64,000 nt of DNA from contig JADJXI010000017.1 in the NCBI GenBank assembly GCA_016715905.1, positions 372,001 to 436,000 on the forward strand. Reading direction: 5' to 3'. Below, one piece after another: positions 1-9,051 of the stretch. Source of the stretch: Sphingobacteriaceae bacterium (GTDB lineage Bacteria; Bacteroidota; Bacteroidia; B-17B0; Aurantibacillaceae). The translations under genes and the position numbers were made by a program. The stretch's first letter is position 1. Each line of letters opens with the position of its first letter. The notes under the pieces were generated by a model. The model worked only from the letters and a program-made list of their open reading frames with translations. It had not been told where the DNA came from and made no database searches.

Positions 1-1
1 A

Positions 2-1129
2 TCGGCTATGAATATTTTAGTGGAAGAGTGGGGCGGCAAATTTCAATGTCAGGAAGTGTCTGCTAAAAAAGGATTAAACATTGATTTATTATTGGAAAAA
101 GTTCTTCTCGAAGCAGAAATGATGGATTTAAAAGCAAATCCAAAAAGAAAAGCTCAGGGTAGTGTGATTGAAGCCAGTATGGAAGAAGGAAGAGGTTATG
201 TTTCTACTATTTTAGTACAAACAGGAACCTTAAAAATTGGTGACATAATTTTGGCGGGTTCATTTAGCGGAAGAGTAAGAGCCATGTTTAATGAGCGCGG
301 TCAAAAAGTAGATTTTGCCGAACCTTCTCATCCGGTAAAAGTTTTAGGTTTAAGTGGTGCCCCTACCGCCGGCGACAAATTTAATGTGATGGAAGATGAA
401 CGAGAGGCCAGAGAAATTGCCAATAAACGTCTTCAGTTACAACGTGAACAAGGTATTCGTACACATAAACACATCACCCTTGATGAAATTGGAAGAAGAC
501 TGGCTATTGGTGATTTTAAAGAATTAAACGTAATTGTAAAAGGTGATGTGGACGGATCGATCGAGGCTCTTTCTGATTCCTTATTAAAATTGTCTACTGA
601 AAAAATTGCGATTAATATCATTCACAAATCAGTTGGTGCAATTAGCGAAAGCGATGTTTTATTAGCCTCAGCATCCAACGCTATCATTATTGGCTTCCAG
701 GTTAGACCTACAACCAGTGCCAGAAAATTAGCTGAGTCGGAAGAAATTGATATACGCCTCTACTCTATCATTTATGATGCAATTAATGAAATTAAAGCGG
801 CCATGGAAGGCATGTTGGCTCCTGAATTTGAAGAAAAAATTGTATGTAATATTGAAATTAGAGAGGTGTTTAAAATTACTAAGGTTGGAACCGTTGCCGG
901 TTGTTATGTGCTTGACGGAAAAGTTGGCCGCAATACCAAAGTAAGAGTTATTCGAAATGGAATTGTAATTCATACAGGAACTTTAGGGTCGCTTAAGCGA
1001 TTTAAAGATGATGTAAAAGAAGTGGCTACGGGCTATGAGTGCGGATTAAATATTGATGGTTTTGATAATATTGAAGTTGGAGATATTATTGAAGGTTATG
1101 ATATGGTCGAAATAAAGGCAAAACTTTAA
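2..1129 (+). CDS. infB: Translation initiation factor IF-2, C-terminal part (cut by window start)
   Basis: This is the last ~375 residues of IF-2, the GTPase that brings fMet-tRNA to the 30S subunit. The frame is already open at base 2, so the internal methionine at base 8 is not the start. The visible part runs from the end of the G domain (EVSAKKG) through beta-barrel domain II (GSVIEASMEEGRGYVSTILVQTG), domain III (NVIVKGDVDGSIEAL) and the fMet-tRNA-binding C2 domain ending near GDIIEGYDMVEIKAKL. The sequence is typical of Bacteroidota IF-2. The nucleotide-binding motifs lie outside the window. The next gene begins one base after the stop. Confidence 0.97.
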   Translation, partial: SAMNILVEEWGGKFQCQEVSAKKGLNIDLLLEKVLLEAEMMDLKANPKRKAQGSVIEASMEEGRGYVSTILVQTGTLKIGDIILAGSFSGRVRAMFNERGQKVDFAEPSHPVKVLGLSGAPTAGDKFNVMEDEREAREIANKRLQLQREQGIRTHKHITLDEIGRRLAIGDFKELNVIVKGDVDGSIEALSDSLLKLSTEKIAINIIHKSVGAISESDVLLASASNAIIIGFQVRPTTSARKLAESEEIDIRLYSIIYDAINEIKAAMEGMLAPEFEEKIVCNIEIREVFKITKVGTVAGCYVLDGKVGRNTKVRVIRNGIVIHTGTLGSLKRFKDDVKEVATGYECGLNIDGFDNIEVGDIIEGYDMVEIKAKL

Positions 1130-1130
1130 A

Positions 1131-2351
1131 TTGCTCTTGAGGTTTTTTAAAAAAATACTTCCGCCCTTTTGCTTTTTTTTTCATTTTTCTTTTTATGCAC
1201 AAATAAGCGGTTGCACCGATCCCTTGGCAACCAACTTTAATTCACTGGCAACTTTAAATGATGGCAGCTGCCTTTATTCAGCAAGTTCAATTACACCATA
1301 TTCTTCGTATAGCATTAGCGATAGTATTATTGAGACATCGGGTTTAATCTTTTGGAACGGAAATTTATTTACCCATAATGACAATACCGATAAGCTACTT
1401 TATCAATTAGATACGCTTAGTGGTGTTAAAATAAACACAATAAACTTAACGGTAAGAAATATTGATTGGGAAGAAGTTTCGCAGGATGCAAATTATATTT
1501 ACGTTGGTGATTTTGGTAATAATGCTGGCAATCGAACCAATTTAAAAATTTTTCGGTTTAATAAGGCGGCTCTTTTGCAGAACAATATTATTGTTGACAG
1601 CATTCAATTTTCTTATAGTAATCAAGTAAACTTTAATCCACCTCCTAACAGCACCGATTTTGATTGCGAAGCATTTATAGTGGGCTCCGACAGCATTTAT
1701 CTATTTACCAAACAGTGGGGAAGCAACAACACCTCTTTTTATTCTTTATCAAAAAATCCGGGAACTTATACGGCTAATTTGAGGGGAACAATCAATGTTC
1801 AGGGGCTAATCACGGGTGCGGTTCAAATAGAAAACAAATCTGCTATTGTGCTTTGCGGATATAACAATACCTTACAACCATTTCTTTTTTTATTATACGA
1901 TTATACTGGAAATAATTTTGGCAGCGGAAACAAAAGAAAATTAAACCTCAACTTACCCTTCCACCAAATTGAAGGAATTGCTTATACAGGTGGAGAAAGA
2001 TTTATTGTTACTAACGAAAAATTCGTTAATGGCCCAATTAATACATCCCAAAAAATTCATAAGCTAAACCTGAATAATTTTCTCAATAATTACCTAACCA
2101 CTTCTTATTTGGAACGCTCATTCCGCAATAATCAGGTTAACATTTACCCGAATCCGGCAAATGAGCATTTTTGCATATTGGGAGCCAACCCTTCTTTTTT
2201 AGAAATTATAGATCTAAACGGAAAGGTTGTCAAATTTATTGCGGGTCCGTTTGACTCTATTTCAACATCTGATATTCAGCCGGGAATTTATTTTCTTAAA
2301 ATAGTCGAAGGCCAAACTCAGCGCCAATTAAAGCTTCTTATACTTCATTAA
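1131..2351 (+). CDS. Secreted protein with T9SS type A C-terminal sorting domain
   Basis: A secreted protein of about 406 residues. It opens with a hydrophobic signal peptide ending near FSFYAQ, followed at once by a GCTDPLATNFN...DGSC segment, a short Cys-containing motif common in secreted Bacteroidota proteins. The middle (~60-320) is rich in Asn, Thr and beta-strand patterns and carries no catalytic motif I recognise. The last ~75 residues (VNIYPNPANEHF ... PGIYFLKIVEGQTQRQLKLLI) form a type A T9SS sorting domain, so the protein should cross the outer membrane and be surface-attached or released. The start is TTG, either at 1131 or two codons later, since no ATG precedes the signal peptide. 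It lies one base after infB, but a functional link is unlikely. The cargo function is unknown. Confidence 0.85.
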   Translation: MLLRFFKKILPPFCFFFHFSFYAQISGCTDPLATNFNSLATLNDGSCLYSASSITPYSSYSISDSIIETSGLIFWNGNLFTHNDNTDKLLYQLDTLSGVKINTINLTVRNIDWEEVSQDANYIYVGDFGNNAGNRTNLKIFRFNKAALLQNNIIVDSIQFSYSNQVNFNPPPNSTDFDCEAFIVGSDSIYLFTKQWGSNNTSFYSLSKNPGTYTANLRGTINVQGLITGAVQIENKSAIVLCGYNNTLQPFLFLLYDYTGNNFGSGNKRKLNLNLPFHQIEGIAYTGGERFIVTNEKFVNGPINTSQKIHKLNLNNFLNNYLTTSYLERSFRNNQVNIYPNPANEHFCILGANPSFLEIIDLNGKVVKFIAGPFDSISTSDIQPGIYFLKIVEGQTQRQLKLLILH

Positions 2352-2839
2352 ACCGCGCTTTTAACGCGCATTAAGTTTAGTAAGTGCTTTTCATCATTCT
2401 ATTATATTAAACCGCCTTAAATCGCTTTTATGATGCGCTTGTTTTGTTTTGAAACACGTTTCTGGAATAAAAGCATTGGTTATTTAGTTTTAATTCCACG
2501 ATTTAATCAACACTTAAGTTAAGGATTTACTAAAACTTCCTTGCTTAGGCCCGGAAAGCTTTTGCTTAGTATCGCAAATATTCAATATTATTGAATTTAC
2601 AATTTGTAACATTATTAATCTGTTGATGCAGTAGAATCAATAATATAACTAAAGATATAGTAACACTACATTGTTTTTGAATTTGATGAGCTAATAAGCT
2701 TTTACAATTAGTAATTGCATAACTGCCATGACAAAATCGGGAAACCTTAAGTTATTTGTGGAATAAATAATAATAGAAGAGATACTCCTAGTGAATAAGC
2801 ATAGTTATTCTATAAAATATTTATAGAAATTGAGGCAAT
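2352..2839. other. 488-base gene-free AT-rich stretch
   Basis: This lies between the convergent 3' ends of the T9SS cargo gene and the methyltransferase gene. I see no open frame of note, no RNA gene and no run of consensus DnaA boxes (TTATCCACA). It starts with a weak GC-rich inverted motif (GCGCTTTTAACGCGC near 2356) that lacks a clear T-run. A replication origin was considered because of the nearby parS-like sites, but nothing here supports one directly. Confidence 0.5.
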
Positions 2840-3724
2840 CTAAGCCTTTTTGAAGGTGTAAATTACACTAGAGTAGTCTGAGGCTGATTTTGCTTTTAGA
2901 TTGGAAATAAAGCCCCTTAAAAAAGCCTTTATAAGCGAGGGCCTTCCTGACTTATATTTCTCAGATAAAAGACTTACGTAATAACTATCAAACTTCATGG
3001 GTTTTGTTTGAAGCAATTTGAAGCCGTGATTAGCAAGTAGGTTTGAAATAGAGTTTAAATTGAAATGATAAAGGTGTCGTGGCACATCATATGCCGCCCA
3101 ATATTCTCCATAATATTTCGCATCGTAACTACAGTAATTGGGCACGGCAATAACCAATACCCCGTCCGAGTTTAAGCTTTTGTGAAAGAAGGATAAGGTT
3201 TGATCAAGCTCGGTAACATGTTCTAAAACGTGCCATAATGTAATTGCATTCAAACTTCTTTCCGGTATAGTTTGGTTTAATTCATTAAGGTTTTGTTTTA
3301 TTTCCAGACCATGTTTTTCGGCCAATTTTCGGGCCCCGGAGTCAGGCTCCAACCCATAAACTTTCCACGACATTTTTTTACAAGTTTGTAAAAACATTCC
3401 TGTACCACAGCCATAGTCTAATAAAGTTCCACGTGAAACATACTCTCTTAAAAGGCCTTCTTTCTTTTTTAAGGTATAATCCCTTACGAGATGATATAGC
3501 TTCGATACAATTCCCTTCTTAGTATCGGAATGAGAAATATAATCTTCCGATTTATAATATTCCCCCAGCACTTCATTTTCCGGTCGCGGGTTAGTAAATC
3601 TGAAATCACATTTAGCACAAGCAACGATATTAAATAACTCACCGGATACGGTATAATCCTTACAGGTGATTACTTCTTTAAAGTCATTATTATGACAAAC
3701 AGGACAGCTTTGTATAGAATGCAT
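2840..3724 (-). CDS. Class I SAM-dependent methyltransferase with N-terminal zinc ribbon
   Basis: About 294 residues. The N-terminus has two CxxC pairs (CPVC ... CAKC) that look like a small zinc ribbon. These are followed by the FTNPRPENEVLGEYYKSEDY linker typical of the Methyltransf_23 group. The SAM-binding core follows: LLDYGCGTGMFLQ (motif I), YGLEPD (acidic end of strand 2) and ITLWHVLEHV. Proteins of this type often modify lipids, sugars or quinone-like compounds, but the substrate cannot be told here. I chose the ATG at 3724; the longer reading would start at a TTG at 3778 inside the upstream TPR gene. Two parS-like sites overlap this gene: one 9 bases before the start codon and one inside the coding sequence. 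It is last in the minus-strand run mnmG-TPR-methyltransferase. Confidence 0.85.
   Translation of the reverse strand: MHSIQSCPVCHNNDFKEVITCKDYTVSGELFNIVACAKCDFRFTNPRPENEVLGEYYKSEDYISHSDTKKGIVSKLYHLVRDYTLKKKEGLLREYVSRGTLLDYGCGTGMFLQTCKKMSWKVYGLEPDSGARKLAEKHGLEIKQNLNELNQTIPERSLNAITLWHVLEHVTELDQTLSFFHKSLNSDGVLVIAVPNYCSYDAKYYGEYWAAYDVPRHLYHFNLNSISNLLANHGFKLLQTKPMKFDSYYVSLLSEKYKSGRPSLIKAFLRGFISNLKAKSASDYSSVIYTFKKA
3425..3440. other. parS: parS-like ParB-binding site (copy 2)
   Basis: AGTTCCACGTGAAACA is a near-perfect 16-base parS centromere site: a palindrome around CACGTG with one mismatched pair in the arms. It lies inside the methyltransferase coding sequence. The same 16-mer occurs in inverted orientation at 3734-3749. 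ParB binding is known for this consensus; here it is inferred from sequence only. Confidence 0.75.
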
Positions 3725-3733
3725 ATAAACTAA

Positions 3734-3749
3734 TGTTTCACGTGGAACT
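3734..3749. other. parS: parS-like ParB-binding site (copy 1)
   Basis: TGTTTCACGTGGAACT is the exact reverse complement of the 16-mer at 3425-3440. It overlaps the stop codon of the TPR gene (3748-3750) and ends 9 bases before the methyltransferase ATG. The two sites share 17 bases in all. parS sites usually cluster near the replication origin, often close to mnmG (gidA), which lies about 1.3 kb away here. Confidence 0.78.
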
Positions 3750-5013
3750 ATTTTCTCTTTAACTTCAATAAAAACCAAACTACAACAATGATCAAAAGGG
3801 CTAAAAGTCCAAGCGTGTACTTAATAACCGGCGATTCTGTGGACGGATCTGAGGCCTCCGCTATAAGTGTAGGCTTAGAAGCGGCAACGGTATCTAGTGA
3901 AATATCCTCAAGTCTAACAGGCACAAAAGACCCTAAACTATCCTTTATCTTCTTTACAATATCACCATATAAGTCTGCTTTCTTTTGATCACCAAGTCCG
4001 CGATATGCTTCAATTAAAGAAACGGCGGCATTATTTTGTTCTTCTAAATTACCATTACTAATGGCCGATTGGTATGATTTATTTGCGCAGCTCAAGCCGT
4101 TTTTATAATCACCCATTGCGTTATAACACCCGGCCATTAAATTATAAGTTACACTCTCCTTTCTTAGGTGTCCTAAACTACTGTTTAAGGTTAGGGCCAT
4201 ATTAAAATAATGAATAGCTGAATCGTATAGATTTTGTTTAACAAACAAACCGCCAAAATTATTATAAGAATTACCTAAGCCCTCTTGGTCCTGTGATTTC
4301 TTTGAAAGTTGAATTGCCATTTGCAAATAATCTTTAGCCATTTTAAAATTACCTTCTCTAAGCGCTAAAACGCCTAATCCATTATAGCATTTAGCAACCC
4401 CTCTTTCATCATTAATCGCGATCCTATACTCCAACGATTTTTTGGTTAAGGATTTAAATGTGGTGGTATCTTTTTGTCGAATGGCAATATTGGCAATGTT
4501 AATCATAGTTATGGCCGCGCTTGAACTATCTCCAATTTCATTTTGAACGCTTAAAGCGCGATTATAATAATAAATTGCTTTCTTGAAATTTTGTGCGTCT
4601 TGAAAGAGAAAACCAATATTAATTAAAGAAGTAGAAACGCCGCGGCGGTCGCCTATATCTAATTTAATGCTTAAGGCTTCGTGATACTTTTTTAATGCTT
4701 CTTGTGCCTTGTTGTTTCTTTGCATGTGAAAGCCCGTGTTCACTATTGCATCAGAATAAACCTTTAAATAATATAAACGTGTAATATTATTTTTATCGTG
4801 TATATACTTTGAAGAAATATCAAACAGTTGTTGATTGTATTTGGGCCAGATATTATCGTTTGATTCTCCCTCAATTAGCTCAATTAGTAAAAGACATTTA
4901 ATCGAGTCTTTTGGCTCCGCGTTAAGAATTTCTCTTAATTCTTCGGTGCTTCGAACTTGACCGAACGCAATAAAACAAGCTAACAACAATTTTAAAAAAA
5001 CAACTTTTCTCAT
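3748..5013 (-). CDS. Membrane-anchored TPR protein
   Basis: 421 residues. It has a signal peptide (MRKVVFLKLLLACFIAFGQ), then tandem tetratricopeptide repeats from ~90 to ~340 (for example AIYYYNRALSVQNEIGDSS, AIHYFNMALTLNSSLGH). A single membrane helix lies near residues 396-416 and ends in a basic KLKRK tail. The TPR array would sit in the periplasm. The architecture matches the front half of the TPR/SpoIIE phosphatases elsewhere in this window, but the protein stops just after the membrane helix, with no coiled coil or output domain. Its ATG overlaps the mnmG stop (ATGA), so the two are probably co-transcribed and translationally coupled. It may sense or recruit other proteins; no specific function can be assigned. 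Confidence 0.85.
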   Translation of the reverse strand: MRKVVFLKLLLACFIAFGQVRSTEELREILNAEPKDSIKCLLLIELIEGESNDNIWPKYNQQLFDISSKYIHDKNNITRLYYLKVYSDAIVNTGFHMQRNNKAQEALKKYHEALSIKLDIGDRRGVSTSLINIGFLFQDAQNFKKAIYYYNRALSVQNEIGDSSSAAITMINIANIAIRQKDTTTFKSLTKKSLEYRIAINDERGVAKCYNGLGVLALREGNFKMAKDYLQMAIQLSKKSQDQEGLGNSYNNFGGLFVKQNLYDSAIHYFNMALTLNSSLGHLRKESVTYNLMAGCYNAMGDYKNGLSCANKSYQSAISNGNLEEQNNAAVSLIEAYRGLGDQKKADLYGDIVKKIKDSLGSFVPVRLEDISLDTVAASKPTLIAEASDPSTESPVIKYTLGLLALLIIVVVWFLLKLKRK

Positions 5014-6896
5014 CTACCCAAACTAACTAACAATACTGAAATATCAGCCGGATTAATACCTGAAATTCGACTAGCTTGGCCTATTGTACCCGGACGGAAC
5101 TTTTTAAGCTTTTCTTTGGCCTCCAATCCTAAACTAGCAATTTCATCATAATTGAAAGCATCATGTATTTTTAACTCTTCAAGCCTTTGAAGTTTTGAGG
5201 CATTATCTTTTTCCTTTTCAATATAGCCTTCATACTTCATTAAAATTTCAGCTTGCTCTATTTCTTCTTTTGTAAAACGTGATAGAAATTCCGAAACGGA
5301 ACGTTCGTTCCTATATAAATCTATTATGCCGATATTAGGCCTTGAAATTATTGATGCGTATTTTACTTTTTGCGAAATGGGGGCAGAGCCAATGCTTTCT
5401 AAAAATGGATTTACGCTTTCGGGTGAAACGCTAGTGGCTCTAAAATAATCGATAATTTGATTATAATTTTTAACTTTTTGGTCTACCGCATCAACCCTTT
5501 CTTGATTTGCTAATCCTATTTTATTTGAAAGGTTGGTTAAACGCACGTCGCAATTATCTTGTCTCAAAAGCAATCTATATTCCGCCCTGGAAGTAAACAT
5601 TCTATAAGGTTCATCAGTACCCTTCATCACTAAATCATCAATTAAAACTCCTATATAAGCATCAAAGCGATTTAAAATGAGCGGATTTTTTTCCTGCACT
5701 TTCAAATGCGCATTTATACCTGCCATTAAGCCTTGACATGCCGCCTCTTCGTATCCGGTAGTTCCGTTTATTTGGCCGGCAAAATACAATCCTTGAATAA
5801 GTTGTGTTTCTAAAGTTAATTTTAATTGCGTTGGCGGGAAATAATCATACTCGATTGCATAACCTGGCCTGAACATTTTGGCTTTGTCAAATCCGGGAAT
5901 TAATCGCAATGCTTTCAGCTGAACGTCCTCGGGCAAAGAGGTTGAAAATCCATTCACGTATATTTCTACGGTATTCCACCCTTCGGGTTCCACAAAAAGT
6001 TGATGTCTTTCTCTTTCACTAAACCTGGTAATTTTATCTTCAATACTTGGACAATATCTTGGGCCAAGTCCCTGAATTCTTCCTTGAAACATGGGTGATT
6101 TTTCAAAGCCCGTCCTTAATATATCATGAACTTTATCGTTGGTATAACTAACATGACATGGAATTTGTTTTTTAGCATTTTCTCCAATAAAAGGGGAGGT
6201 ATTTGCTAAGTAAGAAAATTTATCTACAACCTCATCTCCTTCCTGAACTTCCATTTTTGAATAATCCAAACTTCTTCCATCAATTCGCGGGGGAGTTCCG
6301 GTTTTCATTCTTCCGCTTATAAAACCAAGTTGCACTAATTGTTCTGTAATTCCTTTTGCGGCCGGCTCGCCGGTTCTTCCGCCGCCCAATTGTTTTTCAC
6401 CAATATGAATAACTCCATTTAAAAATGTGCCGTTTGTAAGAACCACGGCCTTGGAATAGAATTTAGATCCAAGCCCGGTAATTACACCAACAACAGAACC
6501 GCCGTCTTCCGATAATATCAATTCCTTTACCGCATCTTGCCAAAAATCTACATTACTCGTTTTTTCTAACATTTCTCTCCACAACGCGGCAAACAAAGCC
6601 CTATCGTTTTGACTACGCGGGCTCCACATAGCGGGTCCTTTACTGCGATTAAGCATTCTGAACTGAATGCTTGATTTATCAGAAACAATTCCGCTATATC
6701 CTCCCATCGCATCAATCTCCCTTACAATTTGTCCTTTAGCAATACCGCCCATAGCCGGATTACAACTCATTTGTGCAATGGTTTGCATGTTCATGGTAAC
6801 CAGTAGGACTTTAGATCCCATATTGGCTGCGGCAGCGGCGGCTTCACAACCCGCATGACCTGCCCCAACTACTATAATATCGTACACTTCATTCAC
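5010..6896 (-). CDS. mnmG: tRNA U34 5-carboxymethylaminomethyl modification enzyme MnmG
   Basis: MnmG (GidA) works with MnmE, using FAD and methylene-THF, to modify the wobble uridine of certain tRNAs. The Rossmann motif VVGAGHAGCEAA is at the N-terminus, followed by SCNPAMGGIAKGQIVREIDAMGG; the C-terminal helical domain ends ISGINPADISVLLVSLGR. About 628 residues is the normal family length. The start is not ATG. A TTG at 6905 is in frame but lies inside a -7 promoter box (6903-6910), so I prefer the GTG at 6894-6896; a second GTG three codons further in (6885-6887) is also possible. The gene leads a minus-strand operon with the TPR protein. Confidence 0.96.
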   Translation of the reverse strand: MNEVYDIIVVGAGHAGCEAAAAAANMGSKVLLVTMNMQTIAQMSCNPAMGGIAKGQIVREIDAMGGYSGIVSDKSSIQFRMLNRSKGPAMWSPRSQNDRALFAALWREMLEKTSNVDFWQDAVKELILSEDGGSVVGVITGLGSKFYSKAVVLTNGTFLNGVIHIGEKQLGGGRTGEPAAKGITEQLVQLGFISGRMKTGTPPRIDGRSLDYSKMEVQEGDEVVDKFSYLANTSPFIGENAKKQIPCHVSYTNDKVHDILRTGFEKSPMFQGRIQGLGPRYCPSIEDKITRFSERERHQLFVEPEGWNTVEIYVNGFSTSLPEDVQLKALRLIPGFDKAKMFRPGYAIEYDYFPPTQLKLTLETQLIQGLYFAGQINGTTGYEEAACQGLMAGINAHLKVQEKNPLILNRFDAYIGVLIDDLVMKGTDEPYRMFTSRAEYRLLLRQDNCDVRLTNLSNKIGLANQERVDAVDQKVKNYNQIIDYFRATSVSPESVNPFLESIGSAPISQKVKYASIISRPNIGIIDLYRNERSVSEFLSRFTKEEIEQAEILMKYEGYIEKEKDNASKLQRLEELKIHDAFNYDEIASLGLEAKEKLKKFRPGTIGQASRISGINPADISVLLVSLGR

Positions 6897-6902
6897 GAAG
6901 AA

Positions 6903-6910
6903 CAAAGATA
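6903..6910 (-). promoter_or_regulatory. -7 promoter box for mnmG
   Basis: On the minus strand this reads TATCTTTG, a full match to the Bacteroidota -7 consensus TAnnTTTG. Six bases separate it from the GTG start codon, so the transcript would start at or within a few bases of the codon. No clear -33 TTG is at the usual distance. Confidence 0.55.
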
Positions 6911-6990
6911 ATTAAAAGTTAGACTAACTCCCGAATAGAAACATAAAGTACTATCTATAACAAATTTCAGTAACTTAGAGGGTAGTTACA

Positions 6991-9051
6991 GTGGTAAAAC
7001 CTTACTTTATATACTTATTCGTTTTCCTTCTACAAACTATTCAAGCACACAATCCTGATTCATTAGCGCTTGAACACAAAAGACAATACGAATTAAAAAG
7101 AGAAGGTTTAGGTGCCGACACGCTTATGTTTAATTTAAGCGCTAAAGCAAGTAAAGCGTTTTTAGAAGAAAATAAAATTGCGAAAGCGTTGCATTATAAT
7201 AAAATTCAAAATTTATATTATTTAAAAATAAAACAATACAGTAAAGACAGTATTTACTTAAGAAATGCGAATTATAACACAGTATTAAACAGAATATACA
7301 TTTTAGAGCGAAACGAAAATTACAACGATGCTTTGGCGCTGTCGTTTGCGCTACTAAAAGAAGAAGAAAAACACGGTGATCATAGGCGTTTAGCTGTAAT
7401 TTTAAATGAAATAGCATTTATTTATTACTCATTTAATAATTATGAACAATCATTAACTTTTTATAGCCGGGGACATAAAGAGACGGAACAAACGGGCGAC
7501 ACGCTTTTAATTGGCGCAAGTTATTTAAACTTGTATGGAATCCACTCGGCGCTTGGTGATAATAAATCGGCAATAGCTTATTGTTTAAGTGCCGCGGGCT
7601 GCTTTAAAAAAATAAATCATAATAATGGATTGAGGGCTGCTTACGCTAACCTGGCAATCTATTATCAAAATATTAATATTGACCAATCTTTAAGTTACGC
7701 CCGAATGGCTAAAGACCTTAGTGGGGGAATAGTAGACTTAGATAATCCGGCACTTGAAGATATTATCATGGCGGAAATATATTTGAAAAAAGCACAATCA
7801 GAAAAATCGCCGGCACAAAAAAATAAATACCTAGACTTGTCTTATGCACAATATAAAAATGTGGAACATGTTGGAAAAATTTATAATAAGCGGGCTGTTT
7901 TAAAAAGGGCCAACTTTGGCTTCTCTGAATTGGAAAGAATAAAAGGAAATTATAAAGGCGCCTATGATTATTACCTCATTTATGATAAATATAACGACAC
8001 CTTATTAAATGGAACAAGTTTATCAGGAGCAAACTCTATTCTAAAATACGAGTTTGATAAAAAAACCCTTGAGCAAAAACAGCTCATGCACCAAAAAGAA
8101 AAAGAAAAAACAAAAGACCTGGAAAAACAAAAAATTTTTAAGAACTTTTTTATTTTAGGTTTTGTTTTAGTAACCACAGGAGCTTTTTTTATTTACAAGG
8201 CGTTGCGTCAGAAAAAACGCGCCATGAAAATTATAGTTGATCAAAAATTAAACGCTGAAAAGCAGGCACTTATTATTGAGCAAAAACAACAGCAGTTGAT
8301 TGATGGCATGAATTATGCCCAAAACATTCAACGTTCTTTAATTAAAGACGAAGCTGATTTTAAAAATATTTTGCCTGATTCGGTTTTATATTTTAAACCA
8401 AAAGATATTATTAGCGGCGATTTTTATTGGTTTCATAAACTCGAAGATGGCACAGTCGTTGTGTTATTAGCAGACTGTACCGGCCACGGCGTGCCTGGTG
8501 CATTATTAAGTATGATTGGAATTAGTATAATTAATGAAATAGTGTTGTATAAAAAAACAGCTGACATTAAACAAATTTTACTTTCCTTTTCAAACAATCT
8601 AAAAACAGCCTTCAAAAAAAACGACGATGGTTTTTATACAGATGGCATGGAAATTTCTATTTGCTGTATTTTACCCAATAAAGAGTTACATTTTATTGGT
8701 GTTAATCAAGCGCTATACGTGTTAAATAATAATGGTGAATTAAACAAAATAGAACCGCAAATTAATTCCATTAATGGTGTATTTGATTTATTACCTAACG
8801 AAATTATTACTCCTGAAATTATACCCTATCAAAAAGACCTCACTTTCTTTTTATTTAGCGACGGGATTAGTGATCAATTTGGCGGACCACAAAATAAAAA
8901 GTTTCTTTCCGGTAGATTAGAACAATGTTTAAAAACTAACGCTTCAGAAGAGACGAGTGTAATTAAAAAACAAATTATTTCCTCTTTTGAGGGTTGGAGG
9001 GGTCGGTTAAAACAAACCGATGACGTTACTTTCCTTGCTTTTAAACTATAA
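6991..9051 (+). CDS. TPR protein with C-terminal SpoIIE/PP2C-type serine phosphatase domain
   Basis: 686 residues. A signal peptide (~1-19) is followed by periplasmic TPR repeats (~60-350), one membrane helix (~385-405), a charged coiled coil, the linker MNYAQNIQRSL (~440) and a cytoplasmic SpoIIE domain (~455-686). Metal-binding and catalytic motifs are intact: SGDFYWF, ADCTGHGVPGAL, FSDGISDQFGG and QTDDVTFLAF. By family knowledge it should dephosphorylate a Ser/Thr-phosphorylated protein such as an anti-anti-sigma factor in response to an envelope signal read by the TPR array. The target is unknown and no partner kinase is adjacent. The start is GTG at 6991. It diverges from mnmG and converges on the next gene with no gap. 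Confidence 0.9.
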   Translation: MVKPYFIYLFVFLLQTIQAHNPDSLALEHKRQYELKREGLGADTLMFNLSAKASKAFLEENKIAKALHYNKIQNLYYLKIKQYSKDSIYLRNANYNTVLNRIYILERNENYNDALALSFALLKEEEKHGDHRRLAVILNEIAFIYYSFNNYEQSLTFYSRGHKETEQTGDTLLIGASYLNLYGIHSALGDNKSAIAYCLSAAGCFKKINHNNGLRAAYANLAIYYQNINIDQSLSYARMAKDLSGGIVDLDNPALEDIIMAEIYLKKAQSEKSPAQKNKYLDLSYAQYKNVEHVGKIYNKRAVLKRANFGFSELERIKGNYKGAYDYYLIYDKYNDTLLNGTSLSGANSILKYEFDKKTLEQKQLMHQKEKEKTKDLEKQKIFKNFFILGFVLVTTGAFFIYKALRQKKRAMKIIVDQKLNAEKQALIIEQKQQQLIDGMNYAQNIQRSLIKDEADFKNILPDSVLYFKPKDIISGDFYWFHKLEDGTVVVLLADCTGHGVPGALLSMIGISIINEIVLYKKTADIKQILLSFSNNLKTAFKKNDDGFYTDGMEISICCILPNKELHFIGVNQALYVLNNNGELNKIEPQINSINGVFDLLPNEIITPEIIPYQKDLTFFLFSDGISDQFGGPQNKKFLSGRLEQCLKTNASEETSVIKKQIISSFEGWRGRLKQTDDVTFLAFKL

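Noticed and set aside
2352..2839. Replication origin near the parS-like sites.
   Set aside because: No cluster of DnaA boxes or unwinding-element pattern; an AT-rich gap alone is not evidence.
6903..6905. TTG as the mnmG start codon.
   Set aside because: It is part of the -7 promoter box TATCTTTG, so it would not be transcribed.
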